A stretch of DNA of 64,000 nt, from contig NC_016940.1 in the NCBI RefSeq assembly GCF_000250635.1, forward strand, positions 2,852,501 to 2,916,500. Direction: 5' to 3'. Source of the DNA: Saprospira grandis str. Lewin. Its GTDB lineage: Bacteria > Bacteroidota > Bacteroidia > Chitinophagales > Saprospiraceae. Below are positions 20,267-28,839 of this stretch, piece by piece. The position numbers and the translations under genes were made by a program. A model generated the notes under the pieces. It was given only the letters and a program-made list of their open reading frames with translations. It had not been told where the DNA came from and did no database searches. Position 1 is the first letter of the stretch. Each line of letters starts with the position of its first letter.

Positions 20267-21271
20267 TTAGTTAGTGCCAGGGACTTCATCATCTTCCAAA
20301 ACTTCAACTTCTACCTTAGCAGAGCTGTTTTCGGAATTTTCCAACACCAAGAGACGATGCCCAAGCGGTAGCTGTAGGCGAGCATTTTGGCTGTTTTGTA
20401 GGCGATAAACTTGATCGGGAGTATCTGCCGAATTAGCTACAGTATAATACTGAAGGTTGTCTCCTTCTAGTAGCTGTAGGCGAATCGTTTCTCCACCCGC
20501 AAGCAAGCCCTCTAGCTTGACGACTCGGCTTTGGGGGGCGAGATCAAATTCAAAGAGGTCGTAGTTTTCTTCTTCCTCGCTATTGTTGTTGCTGCTGCTT
20601 GAGCGGCGACGGAAATACTTCAGTTCGTAGAAGTTGGTCACTTTGTGCAGTTCTCTGTAGTAGTGCCCAATTAGGCGACCAAAGGCCCCAAAGAGTACGG
20701 TGGCCAATTCCTTACGCAAGGCCTCTAGGCTAGCAGAGTGAATGCTTTTTTGGCCCTCATTTCCTTGCTGTTCTTGGCGCAAAAGCTCTAGCTGCTGCCC
20801 AAAAGCAAGGATATCTCCACCCAATGTTCCTAGTTGCGGGTCCATGCTAAGCGCTTCTCCTAAGGTCATTACAGATTCAATGCGCATTTCATAAGCTCCT
20901 TTCTGGAAAGGGGCGCGGCCATTAGGCAGCAAAGATTGATACTGATTGCTTCTGTCATCATAAATCATCTGAATCTCTACATCCCATCGACGGATTTTCT
21001 CGCTAGAAAGCAAGGCCGTCATATTTGTAAAATCAAGCGTCTTTAGACGATAAGCATTGATTTGGAGCGTCTTTGCTCGATATTGGCGAACAAAGTTGCT
21101 ATAGGCGGGCTGCACAAAGGTCAAGATGTCTTGAATAACCGCATCATTCGGGGCTTCTGCCATAAGCTTGTGAATGTGGTCCGTAGACATCAGGTACATT
21201 TTCTTTAAGCTGCTTTGAGTAGAGCTATTGACGAAGTTCTCAATCTTGCTCCAGTCTTCTCTATATCCCAT
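20267..21271 (-). CDS. protein of unknown function, 334 residues
   Basis: No recognised family. It has no signal peptide and no membrane segment, so it is probably cytoplasmic. Residues 1-215 look mainly helical (SLKKMYLMSTDHIHKLMAE, FGQQLELLRQEQQGNEGQK). A low-complexity Arg/Ser/Asn/Glu linker lies near 218-236 (RRRSSSSNNNSEEEEN). The last 100 residues look like beta strands (SRVVKLEGLLAGGETIRLQLLEG, RLQLPLGHRLLVLENS) and end in an acidic tail. It is a single-gene unit with its own terminator and candidate promoter. Upstream lies a 1.2-kb noncoding region with the 41-bp tandem array. Function is not known. Confidence 0.75.
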   Translation of the reverse strand: MGYREDWSKIENFVNSSTQSSLKKMYLMSTDHIHKLMAEAPNDAVIQDILTFVQPAYSNFVRQYRAKTLQINAYRLKTLDFTNMTALLSSEKIRRWDVEIQMIYDDRSNQYQSLLPNGRAPFQKGAYEMRIESVMTLGEALSMDPQLGTLGGDILAFGQQLELLRQEQQGNEGQKSIHSASLEALRKELATVLFGAFGRLIGHYYRELHKVTNFYELKYFRRRSSSSNNNSEEEENYDLFEFDLAPQSRVVKLEGLLAGGETIRLQLLEGDNLQYYTVANSADTPDQVYRLQNSQNARLQLPLGHRLLVLENSENSSAKVEVEVLEDDEVPGTN

Positions 21272-21312
21272 AAGTTTTGTGTTTAAATGGGGTTAATGAA
21301 TAAATTACGTTA

Positions 21313-21343
21313 TAAAACTACAGGTATACTTTTAAAATGTCAA
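21313..21343 (-). promoter_or_regulatory. candidate promoter of the 20267 gene
   Basis: On the minus strand TTG, 20 bases, then TAGTTTTA, one base from the Bacteroidota -7 consensus TAnnTTTG. It lies 42 bases before the start codon. Confidence 0.45.
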
Positions 21344-21496
21344 GCCTTTTGCCAAAAAAATATAACTTTTTAACATTTACTGTTTACGCAGCGCTATTTT
21401 TTGTAGTTGATCAATTAAATTTAGTACTGTACTATAGTAGAACAGTTGTTTTGGGGCAAGAGCTGAATGACAGCAGGGAAAAAGCTAATGTTTAGT

Positions 21497-21866
21497 ACTT
21501 ATCTGCAACTTACAAACAGCTTGGGCCTGGCGCCAGAGCTAATCTGCAGTTGCAAAACGTCTCTGGCGTGGCGCCGGAGCTAATCTGCATTTGCAAAACG
21601 CCTCTGGCCTGGCGCCAGAGCTAATCTGCATTTGCAAAACGCCTCTGGCGTGACGCCGGAGCTAATCTGCATTTGCAAAACGCCTCTGGCGTGACGCCGG
21701 AGCTAATCTGCATTTGCAAAACGCCTCTGGCGTGGCGCCGGAGCTAATCTGCAGTTGCAAAATGCCTCTGGCGTGGTGCCAGAGCTAATCTGCAGTTGCA
21801 AAATGCCTCTGGCGTGGTGCCAGAGCTAATCTGCAGTTTACAAACTCCTCCGGGCGTATCTAAAAT
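21497..21866. repeat. 41-bp tandem array, about 8 units
   Basis: GAGCTAATC recurs at exactly 41-bp intervals at 21536, 21577, 21618, 21659, 21700, 21741, 21782 and 21823. Each unit holds a CTCTGGC...GCCAGAG or CTCTGGCG...CGCCGGAG inverted repeat and a smaller TGCA..TGCA one. Units differ mostly at paired positions of the larger stem or in its loop. Units are contiguous with no unique spacers, so it is not CRISPR. The array lies in a noncoding stretch between divergent genes. Confidence 0.92.
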
Positions 21867-21990
21867 GCTCTATCTTTTTTTTCTGGACCGACCCTACTAC
21901 AGTTTAGGGATAGGCGCTTAGGAGCTAAATATGGAAGGCAGTTATATTTTTGGGCCAAGAATCCTGCAGCCTAAAGGCCTGCTGGGCCGA

Positions 21991-22012
21991 GCTGTAGGTT
22001 GAAACCTACAGC
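21991..22012. repeat. GGTT/AACC palindrome 1
   Basis: Arm GCTGTAGGTT, loop GA, and its perfect complement: a 10-bp foldback. Confidence 0.8.
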
Positions 22013-22038
22013 CAATTAACGAATGCAGTTTAATATAG

Positions 22039-22062
22039 TATGGAAGGTTAAAACCTTCCATA
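22039..22062. repeat. GGTT/AACC palindrome 2
   Basis: Arm TATGGAAGGTT, loop AA, and its perfect complement. It keeps the inner GGTT/AACC of palindrome 1 but has different outer arms. Confidence 0.8.
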
Positions 22063-22121
22063 AACAAACATCTTCTAGGCTGCCTAAATCATAAATAGAG
22101 CAGTTCTGAGGGCCGTTAAAA

Positions 22122-22148
22122 GCGGTAGAGGATTTTAATCCTCTCCGC
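22122..22148. repeat. GGTT/AACC palindrome 3 (GATT variant)
   Basis: Arm AGAGGATT, loop TT, and its complement, extended by GCGG/CCGC past one bulged T. Confidence 0.75.
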
Positions 22149-22179
22149 ACTATAGATGTAGTATATAATTGTTGTATGG

Positions 22180-22199
22180 CTGTAGGTTTCAACCTACAG
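22180..22199. repeat. GGTT/AACC palindrome 4
   Basis: Arm CTGTAGGTT, loop TC, and its complement. It shares its arms with palindrome 1 and with the one at 63284. Confidence 0.8.
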
Positions 22200-22228
22200 T
22201 TATTGTCGAAGCGCCCGGACCTCCATTC

Positions 22229-22348
22229 GGCCTAGCGATGCGAAAGGGGGCGGCGAAGCCGCAGACCAAGGCCGTCAGGCCGCAGGGCCGAGCAGACCTG
22301 CGAGCCCTGAAGCGTAGCGCCGCAAGGCGAAGCCGCAGCGGAGGCCCC
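22229..22348 (+). repeat. GC-rich foldback repeat, copy 8 (type C)
   Basis: Type C, GGCCT/AGGCC ends. It lies between divergent genes, directly after the row of short palindromes. Confidence 0.9.
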
Positions 22349-22412
22349 AAAAAAACAACTAAATAAAAGCGTCCGTAAATAGGAGAGGGGAGGAAGAGAA
22401 AAGAGATAAAAC

Positions 22413-22443
22413 TTGCAGAGCGGCTAGATTGGAACTATTTTAG
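22413..22443 (+). promoter_or_regulatory. candidate promoter of the 22491 lipoprotein
   Basis: TTG, 20 bases, then TATTTTAG (one mismatch to TAnnTTTG), 47 bases before the ATG. Confidence 0.45.
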
Positions 22444-22490
22444 CGCAAAGAGTGATATTCCCCCAACAACCCCATTAAAGTGAAAATACT

Positions 22491-23219
22491 ATGTGGAAAA
22501 ACTATCTTTATTTGGCCTTAGCCCTATTTATTTTGACCGCCTGCGATTCGGATAAGCCGAGCAGCAAACCTGCGGTATTAGTAGACACCGATAATTCGGT
22601 TCAAAGAGGTGATCGTCCTATGTCTGAGGCAGAAGCGACAGCTATGGCGGTACAAACGGCGATTAAAGAAGGTCTGAGCAGTGGAAAAAGCTTTAAGGAA
22701 GCGATTCCGGGCTATCAATTTGGTATGCAAGCCGAAGACATCAAGAAGGCGCATAAGAAGTTGGCCCGCAAAGGGAAAGTAGAGCGCTTTAAGTCGGCTA
22801 GAAGTCGAGAAGAAGGGGCTTATGCCTATCAGTTGCCAGTGGCGGGAGAGGCCCTGCCTATTATTTTTGACTTTGAGTATAGCGAAGAGGCTGGGCTTTA
22901 TGCGGGCAAGGGGCTAATTCGTTTGGAAGAGGGGCAAAATAGTACAGATGTCTTAAACGTAACGGCTGATTTGTTTAATGAATGGTATGGACAGCCTTCT
23001 TTTGAGCTGCCCGTACACAACTATTGTAAGCGTTATTTGTGGGTAGAAGGCAACCGTTTGGTTGATTTGGCCTGTGAGCTAGATGGCGTGCAAGTTCGCT
23101 TTTATAATCTAGAAGAAGGTATGCCTAATTTATTTGAGGAAAAAGGCAAAACGCCAGAAAAGTCAAAAGAAGAAATGGAATTACAACTAGAGGAAGAGCC
23201 TACTCCTTTGACGCAGTAG
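22491..23219 (+). CDS. lipoprotein of unknown function, 242 residues
   Basis: The lipoprotein signal MWKNYLYLALALFILTAC ends in lipobox LTAC, so the mature protein starts at Cys18 and is membrane-anchored. An acidic linker (DSDKPSSKPAVLVDTDNS) follows. Residues of about 45-80 are helical, and the rest is a mixed alpha/beta domain with Trp and Tyr residues (FNEWYGQPSFELPVHNYCKRYLWVEG). The tail is very acidic. No family is recognised. It is transcribed alone; a terminator-like hairpin follows and the outer-membrane barrel gene lies 121 bases downstream. Confidence 0.8.
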   Translation: MWKNYLYLALALFILTACDSDKPSSKPAVLVDTDNSVQRGDRPMSEAEATAMAVQTAIKEGLSSGKSFKEAIPGYQFGMQAEDIKKAHKKLARKGKVERFKSARSREEGAYAYQLPVAGEALPIIFDFEYSEEAGLYAGKGLIRLEEGQNSTDVLNVTADLFNEWYGQPSFELPVHNYCKRYLWVEGNRLVDLACELDGVQVRFYNLEEGMPNLFEEKGKTPEKSKEEMELQLEEEPTPLTQ

Positions 23220-23241
23220 GATTTAGGCAAAATAGCAGAGC

Positions 23242-23290
23242 AAAAGGGCCGATGAGTTGAACTGACAACTTGTCGGTCTTTTGTTTTGTT
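23242..23290 (+). terminator. terminator-like hairpin after the 22491 gene
   Basis: AAAAGGGCCGA pairs imperfectly with TCGGTCTTTT, enclosing an inner AGTTG/CAACT stem; a T-rich tail follows. Confidence 0.55.
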
Positions 23291-23340
23291 AGCATCATTT
23301 TTGCCCTTAGAGGTTGATTTTTTAATTAAACAAAACAAGC

Positions 23341-23973
23341 ATGAAAAAGCTATTATTTTTTGTATTGACACTATTTGCTGTACAAGCACAAGCACAAATT
23401 GGCCAAGGATTATTTGCTGGTGGAGGACTAGGGCTAACTGTAGAGAGTGGTAAGTCAGAATTTGGCAACCTAAGTGTTGAAGGACCTACAACAACGGGCT
23501 ATTCTTTTGCTCCAAAAGTAGGGTACTTTTTTACGGACAACATTGGTGCAGGCTTAGAGCTTATGGTATCGGGTGTAAATACATCATTGGAAGACGACAA
23601 AACAACCTCAACTATTGTAGGTGTGGGTGTATTTGGTCGTTATGCTATTGGTTTGGGTGAAGAGGAAAAATTTGCCATTGTTGGAGATTTGAATCTTCGT
23701 TATATGAGCCAAACTGGAGAAACAAAAACAGGGAATGTTACTGTAGAAGATGATCCTATTAACACTGTAGCTGTAGGAATTGCTCCTAGTTTGTTGTATT
23801 TCCCTACGCCTAAGATTGGTCTAGAAATGGGCTTGGGTAATATTATCTCTTATGAGAACCAAGTGGAGAAAATCAATGGTGGTGATGATAAAATTACTAG
23901 CAATACTTTTGAGTTGTTCAATTTGAATAGCTTGAACCTAAACATTGGAGCGAGTTATTACTTCAATCGCTAG
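23341..23973 (+). CDS. small outer-membrane beta-barrel protein
   Basis: A 210-residue protein with signal peptide MKKLLFFVLTLFAVQAQAQ. The mature part alternates polar and hydrophobic residues in strands of about ten (GLFAGGGLGLTVESG, FAPKVGYFFTDNIGAGLELMVSG, INTVAVGIAPSLLYFP) and ends with an aromatic strand, LNIGASYYFNR. That final aromatic residue pattern and the length fit an 8-stranded OmpW/OmpX-like barrel (outer membrane beta-barrel domain family). It is more AT-rich than its neighbours. Ligand and role are unknown. Confidence 0.83.
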   Translation: MKKLLFFVLTLFAVQAQAQIGQGLFAGGGLGLTVESGKSEFGNLSVEGPTTTGYSFAPKVGYFFTDNIGAGLELMVSGVNTSLEDDKTTSTIVGVGVFGRYAIGLGEEEKFAIVGDLNLRYMSQTGETKTGNVTVEDDPINTVAVGIAPSLLYFPTPKIGLEMGLGNIISYENQVEKINGGDDKITSNTFELFNLNSLNLNIGASYYFNR

Positions 23974-24063
23974 GATTAAGGAGGGATGGTTTAGGGTTTT
24001 GTGTATCTGAATAAAATTTGGGCTTTTAGTTTGACGTTCAAAAGCAGGGTTCATCCAATTATT

Positions 24064-24231
24064 GCCTAGGGACAAGCCCCTAGGCTAATCTAAATGGAGT
24101 CAGCCCTAAGAAGGGCCTCAACTGCTTATATAGAAGGCTTTGCTCAGTTGTTATAGCAGATAATAACCTTATCCAAAGGCCCTCTTTAGAGGGCTGTCTA
24201 AAAAAGCTAGCCTAGGGGCTTGTCCCTAGGC
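24064..24231. repeat. paired inverted GCCTAGGG palindromes
   Basis: A 22-bp foldback with arms GCCTAGGG/CCCTAGGC at 24064-24085 recurs in inverted form at 24210-24231, with 124 bp between. The loops, ACAAGC and GCTTGT, are exact complements, so the two ends form a long inverted repeat resembling a small MITE or paired REP unit. A related foldback lies at 53142. No gene is visible inside. Confidence 0.7.
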
Positions 24232-24274
24232 AGCAAAAAGGGGAAGCACAAAATCTTAAACCGTCTCGCTAAGG

Positions 24275-24313
24275 ACAAAAAAGAAGGGGCTGTCGGATCA
24301 TCCGACAGCCCCT
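24275..24313 (-). terminator. terminator of alaS
   Basis: Perfect 12-bp stem GGGGCTGTCGGA/TCCGACAGCCCC with loop TCA; an A-rich stretch at 24277-24285 gives the U tail on the minus strand. Confidence 0.88.
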
Positions 24314-24332
24314 TTACTATATCTATATGGCC

Positions 24333-26960
24333 TTAGTTATCTTCTACTAGGCTTTTCACTTCTGCCAAAGCGGCAGGGATGCCCGCTGGATTCTTGCCAC
24401 CTGCGGTAGCAAAGAAAGGCTGTCCGCCTCCACCACCTTTAATGTGTTTAGCGGCTTGCTTAATCCATTTGCCTGCATTCCAGCCTTTTTCTTGAGCCAG
24501 TTCTCTGCTCATAGAAATCGTGAGGCTAGCCTTTGCGCCATCGGCGGCGGCTAGAGCGACTACGGCTCTGGGCAGTTGTTGGCCAATCTCTTGGCAAATC
24601 TGCTTGATGGCATCCTTATCGGAAACCGAGAGCTGACCACTCACGAGCTGCACATCGCCAATTTCTTGGGCTTGGGCCAAAAGATCTGCCTTTTCGGCTT
24701 GAGCTTGTTGGAGCAAGAGCTGTTCTAATTCCTTTTGTAGGGCTTTTTGGTCTTCAAGGAGCTTATCAATAACCGTCAAAAGCTTTTTAGGATTATTAAA
24801 GCGGCTTTTCACCTCTGCCAATTCTTGGCTTTCCTTGCGTAGGTACTCCTCGGCCACATCTGCGGTGAGGGCCACAATACGGCGTACGCCTGCGGCTACA
24901 GAGCTTTCTTCCCGAATCTTAAACAGGCCAATTTTACCGGTAGCCGAAACATGGCAACCGCCACAAAGTTCTTTAGAATAGCTATCGTCAAAGGTAATTA
25001 CCCGGACCTGATCGCTGTATTTTTCGCCAAATAGCATCATTGCGCCTTCTTCTTTGGCTTGCTCAATGGGCAAATCTCTTTGCTCCTTAAGGCTGATGTT
25101 TTCCCGAATCTTTTTATTGACCAAACGCTCTACCTCTACAACTTGCTCGGCAGTCATTTTCTCAAAATGAGAGAAATCGAAACGGAGCAAATCCGCATTG
25201 ACCAAAGAGCCTTTTTGTTGTACATGATGGCCCAAGACTTGGCGCAAAGCGGCATGCAAAAGGTGGGTAGCCGAGTGGTTGTTTTCGGTGAGTCGGCGTT
25301 TGGGGGCGTTAATCTCTGCCCGTACGACTTGGTCCAATTGCTCGGGCAACTTCGTCGTAATAGAAATGATGAGATCATTTTCTTTGAGCGTATTGATCAC
25401 TGGGATTTTCTCCTCGCCAAAGAAGAGTAGGCCGGTATCGCCTACTTGTCCCCCGCCTTCAGGGTAGAAAGGCGTTTGTTCTAGGACCAATTGGTATTGG
25501 GTTTTCTTTTTCACCACCACTTTGCGGTACTTGAGCAAGCGACTTTGGCAGCTATCTTTTTCATAGCCTACAAAGTCGGTTTGTCCTTCTTCAAGGATCA
25601 CCCAATCGGCTACATCTTTGGCGGCATCTGCTTGTGAGCGTTTTTTCTGCTCGGCCAAAGCGGCCTCGAATCCCTTGAGGTCTACGGTCCAGCCTTTCTC
25701 TTTGGCAATGAGCAAGCTCAAGTCAATAGGAAAACCAAAGGTATCAAAGAGTTCAAAGGCAGTTTCGCCGGGCAGCTCATTATTTTTGACCTCCAATTGC
25801 TCAATTCGCTTGAGTCCATTGGCCAAAGTGCGCAAGAAGGCCTCTTCTTCCGATTTCACCATTTTGCAAATGAAATCTTCTTGGGCGGCCAACTCTGGAA
25901 AGACCTCCTTAAACATTTCGGAAACCACAGGCACCAACAAATGGATCATGGGATCTTGGCGATTAAGGAAGCTAAAATAATAGCGAACGGCTCGGCGCAG
26001 TACGCGGCGGACCACATAGCCGGCCCCAGTATTAGAGGGCAGTTGTCCGTCGGCAATGACCAAAGCCACGGCCCGAACATGGTCGGCAATAACGCGCATG
26101 GCAATATCGCTCAAGGCTTTGGGCGAATAATCATCCTTATATTCAAAACCGCTGAGGGCCTCAATCTTTTCGATAATGGGGCTAAAGAGGTCAGTAGTAT
26201 AATTAGAGGTTTTATTTTGCAGCACCATACAAAGGCGCTCTAGGCCCATACCCGTATCAATATGTTTATTTTTGAGCGGGACCAGTTTGCCATCGGCCAT
26301 GCGGTTAAACTGCATAAAGACCAGGTTCCAAATCTCAATCACCATGGGGTCGTCCATATTCACCAGCTCCTTGCCATCCTTAGCGGCCCGTTCTTCTTCC
26401 GAACGCAGGTCAATATGAATCTCGGCACAGGGGCCACAAGGTCCCTGATCGCCCATTTCCCAAAAATTATCTTTGCGGTCAAAGCGCAGGATGCGATCTT
26501 TGGGCACCCATTTCTCCCACATTTTTTCGGCCTCCTCATCGGCGGGGAGATTATCGGCTTCATCGCCAGCAAAAACGGTAATATAAAGGCGTTCGGGGTC
26601 AATGCCATAGCGCTCTGTGAGCAGTTCCCAAGCCCAATCAATGGCTTCTTGCTTAAAGTAGTCGCCAAAAGACCAGTTGCCCAACATCTCAAAAAGAGTT
26701 TGGTGGTAGCTATCTCGGCCCACATCTTCCAAATCATTATGCTTGCCCGATACGCGCAAACACTTCTGGGTATCGGCAATTCTGGGCGAGGGGCTTTCCT
26801 GATTGCCCAAAAAATAATCTTTAAACTGTGCCATGCCTGAGTTGATAAACATCAGGGTAGGGTCATTTTGGTTAACGACAGGAGCAGAGGCTACAATTTG
26901 GTGGCCCTTACTTTCAAAAAAGTCTAGAAACTCTTGTCGGATCGCTTTTGCTGTTTTCAT
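24333..26960 (-). CDS. alaS: alanine-tRNA ligase
   Basis: An 875-residue AlaRS that charges tRNA-Ala. The class II catalytic core fills residues 1-250 (FFESKGHQIVASAPVV, LMFINSGMAQFKDYFLG, FEMLGNWSFGDYFK). The tRNA-recognition helices follow (about 260-460). The editing domain (about 550-710) has the zinc-binding HSATHLLHAAL and CGGCHV motifs, and the C-Ala domain ends with the glycine-rich GGGGGQPFFATAGGK. All parts are intact and length is normal. It is divergent from the M23 peptidase gene, an arrangement recalled as frequent in Bacteroidota, with repeat copy 9 between. Confidence 0.97.
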   Translation of the reverse strand: MKTAKAIRQEFLDFFESKGHQIVASAPVVNQNDPTLMFINSGMAQFKDYFLGNQESPSPRIADTQKCLRVSGKHNDLEDVGRDSYHQTLFEMLGNWSFGDYFKQEAIDWAWELLTERYGIDPERLYITVFAGDEADNLPADEEAEKMWEKWVPKDRILRFDRKDNFWEMGDQGPCGPCAEIHIDLRSEEERAAKDGKELVNMDDPMVIEIWNLVFMQFNRMADGKLVPLKNKHIDTGMGLERLCMVLQNKTSNYTTDLFSPIIEKIEALSGFEYKDDYSPKALSDIAMRVIADHVRAVALVIADGQLPSNTGAGYVVRRVLRRAVRYYFSFLNRQDPMIHLLVPVVSEMFKEVFPELAAQEDFICKMVKSEEEAFLRTLANGLKRIEQLEVKNNELPGETAFELFDTFGFPIDLSLLIAKEKGWTVDLKGFEAALAEQKKRSQADAAKDVADWVILEEGQTDFVGYEKDSCQSRLLKYRKVVVKKKTQYQLVLEQTPFYPEGGGQVGDTGLLFFGEEKIPVINTLKENDLIISITTKLPEQLDQVVRAEINAPKRRLTENNHSATHLLHAALRQVLGHHVQQKGSLVNADLLRFDFSHFEKMTAEQVVEVERLVNKKIRENISLKEQRDLPIEQAKEEGAMMLFGEKYSDQVRVITFDDSYSKELCGGCHVSATGKIGLFKIREESSVAAGVRRIVALTADVAEEYLRKESQELAEVKSRFNNPKKLLTVIDKLLEDQKALQKELEQLLLQQAQAEKADLLAQAQEIGDVQLVSGQLSVSDKDAIKQICQEIGQQLPRAVVALAAADGAKASLTISMSRELAQEKGWNAGKWIKQAAKHIKGGGGGQPFFATAGGKNPAGIPAALAEVKSLVEDN

Positions 26961-27018
26961 AAACGCTCTAAAATACTAGTACTAAGTTTTCGGATTCAGA
27001 TGATCTTTAGGATGATTT

Positions 27019-27164
27019 GGGGCTGCCCCTCGCCTTGGGCTCGGGTCGGGCTGTGCCAGGGCTCGCTATTCGCTCGGCCCTGCGCGGGCTTTGCCCGCTG
27101 GGTCTGGCCTTCGGCCCCCCTTATCCATCCCTCAGCCTGCGGGCGCTTTGCGCCCTGCTAGACC
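27019..27164 (-). repeat. GC-rich foldback repeat, copy 9 (type A)
   Basis: Type A, GGCTG/CAGCC ends, with an outer arm ending TAGACC as in copy 2. The inner hairpin has paired CCC/GGG and GCC/GGC segments separated by a TC/TC step, as in copy 15. It lies between alaS and the M23 gene. Confidence 0.9.
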
Positions 27165-27246
27165 TTAAAAAAAGACGCCGAAAGATAGGGTTTTTCAGCT
27201 CAAAAAATGCCCTAAGTAGTTAAATCCCTGCCTTAAAGCGCTAAAA

Positions 27247-27277
27247 TTTGTCCTTTAAGTGAATATTCTTAATTTTG
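27247..27277 (+). promoter_or_regulatory. promoter of the M23 peptidase gene
   Basis: TTTG at 27247, exactly 19 bases, then TAATTTTG at 27270-27277: a full match to the Bacteroidota housekeeping consensus TTTG-N19-TAnnTTTG, 30 bases before the start codon. Confidence 0.78.
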
Positions 27278-27306
27278 CTTGGCATTTTCGCAAAATTAGA
27301 AATCAT

Positions 27307-28284
27307 ATGTCTAAGGATAAGTATATATATAACCCGCACACCCTGCGCTACGAGAAGGTAAAGGTCTCTAAGCGTAAGCGGTATTTACAGCTGGCCCTCT
27401 TTTTTGTCATGATTGTCGGTTTTTCTATCGGCATTGTGTACTTGGCTTCATCTAAGCCCAATGAGGACAAACAGGAGGCGCATGAATTGCAGCTCATCAA
27501 GTCGCGCTATGAAGAAATGACTAGCCAATTGGACCTAATGGAGGAAGCGCTAGAAAACCTACATGAGCGAGATGTGGCCATCTATCGCCAAGTGTTGGAG
27601 CTCGACCCGAATGACGAAGCCTATTGGACCGGAGGGCGAGGCGGCAGTAATAAATATGCAGGTCTAGAAAATCTATCGGATGCAGAGCTCATTAAAGAAC
27701 TTTCGGAGCGGGTCTTACAAATGCGCCAGCGGCTGGCGCTTATGGCCAAGGCTCAGGAAGAAGTTTTGTTAGCCGCCAAAGAGAAACAAGAACTTCTACA
27801 AGCTATTCCCTCGATTCGTCCGGTGCGCAGACTACAGCGCCGCATCGAGTATCTTTCTGGTTTTGGTTACAGAAAGCACCCTATTTACAAGATCTTGAAG
27901 ATGCATACGGGCATTGACTTTGGGGCACCGACTGGCACGCCCATTTATGCTACGGGCAACGGAAAAGTGGCCAAGGTGGTCCTTAAGCGGACGGGCTACG
28001 GCCGCCATGTTATTATTGATCATGGACATGGCTATAAAACCCTCTACGCACATATGTCTAAGGTAGAAGTAAAGGCTGGAGACAAAGTAAAGCGGGGAGA
28101 AATTATTGGTCGAGTGGGCAATACGGGGGCTTCTACGGCGCCACACCTTCATTATGAGGTGGTGCATAAGGGCAAAAAAGTGAATCCCTTGCCCTTTTGC
28201 CGAGACGGTCTAGATAATCAGGAGTATAAGGAGTTTATTCAGTATGCTTCGCAGCAGAACCAAGCTCTATCGATACATAAGTAG
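27307..28284 (+). CDS. M23-family peptidoglycan endopeptidase
   Basis: A 325-residue protein starting at MSKDKYIYN; the frame extends 16 codons upstream, but those fall on the promoter and early leader. A single membrane helix (about 25-48, LALFFVMIVGFSIGIVYLAS) follows a basic N-terminus. Next comes a coiled coil (about 58-160) and a C-terminal LytM domain (about 190-310) with the zinc ligands: HTGIDFGAP supplies His and Asp, and HLHYEV supplies the second HxH. It is anchored in the inner membrane, facing the periplasm, and would cut peptide cross-links or activate amidases. It is probably co-transcribed with the MerR gene despite the repeat between them. Confidence 0.92.
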   Translation: MSKDKYIYNPHTLRYEKVKVSKRKRYLQLALFFVMIVGFSIGIVYLASSKPNEDKQEAHELQLIKSRYEEMTSQLDLMEEALENLHERDVAIYRQVLELDPNDEAYWTGGRGGSNKYAGLENLSDAELIKELSERVLQMRQRLALMAKAQEEVLLAAKEKQELLQAIPSIRPVRRLQRRIEYLSGFGYRKHPIYKILKMHTGIDFGAPTGTPIYATGNGKVAKVVLKRTGYGRHVIIDHGHGYKTLYAHMSKVEVKAGDKVKRGEIIGRVGNTGASTAPHLHYEVVHKGKKVNPLPFCRDGLDNQEYKEFIQYASQQNQALSIHK

Positions 28285-28304
28285 GTCCTTTTGCTGCGGT
28301 TTTG

Positions 28305-28484
28305 CAGGCCCTTTAGGGCCGCAGGCCACAACAAGCCCTTTAGGGCGCAGTTCGACGACCGAAGGGAGTAACCGATGCGACAGGGTGGCGCAGAGCGCCA
28401 GACCGAGCCAGCTTGCTGGCGAGGGCCGAGCAGACCTGCGAGCCCTAAAGCGTAGCGCCGACGACCGAAGGGCGGCGGAGGCCC
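28305..28484 (+). repeat. GC-rich foldback repeat, copy 10 (type C, divergent)
   Basis: Core and right end (GCGGAGGCCC) are type C, but the left end is altered (GGGAGTAACCGATGCG). A GTTCGACGACC module inside it resembles ones in copies 14, 17 and 22. It separates the M23 gene from the MerR gene. Confidence 0.8.
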
Positions 28485-28512
28485 AAAAATCTCTCATAAA
28501 AAAACGATTAGG

Positions 28513-28839
28513 ATGAAGCCCAAAGAGTTAGCAGAAAAGTTAGATGTATCGACGGCCACCTTGCGTAATTGGGCCAGAGAGTTTGCCTTTTTTCTTGGAA
28601 AAAAGGGGCGAAAGGCCACGGATTACACCGAGCATGGCGTGCAGCGCATGTTGGTGGTCAAATACCTTTTGCACGAAAAGGGCTTCACGGTAGAGGGGGC
28701 CAAAAAAGAGATTCATCGGCGGGCGAATTTGGACCAAAGCCATCAGCAGATGATCGAAAAGCTAGAGGAGATTCGCCATTTCTTATTGGGCCTACAGGCT
28801 GATTTGGCGGCTCAGGAAGGGCAGGAGAAGGGCATTTAG
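28513..28839 (+). CDS. MerR-family transcriptional regulator
   Basis: A 108-residue DNA-binding protein. The N-terminal winged helix-turn-helix is KPKELAEKLDVSTATLRNWAREF (about 2-24), the wing carries KATDYTEHGVQRMLVV, and a helical dimerisation stretch follows to the C-terminus. There is no effector-binding domain and no cysteine metal site, so it is the short form. Similar MerR genes follow M23 genes next to alaS in other Bacteroidota. Its 3' end overlaps the convergent hydrolase gene by 48 bases. Target genes are unknown. Confidence 0.85.
   Translation: MKPKELAEKLDVSTATLRNWAREFAFFLGKKGRKATDYTEHGVQRMLVVKYLLHEKGFTVEGAKKEIHRRANLDQSHQQMIEKLEEIRHFLLGLQADLAAQEGQEKGI

Noticed and set aside
21497-21866. 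Possible CRISPR array
   Set aside because: Units are contiguous at 41 bp with no unique spacers, and no cas genes are near; the same holds for the 42-bp array.
26262-26840. 192-codon frame opposite alaS
   Set aside because: It is antisense to a conserved, intact gene and has no family features.
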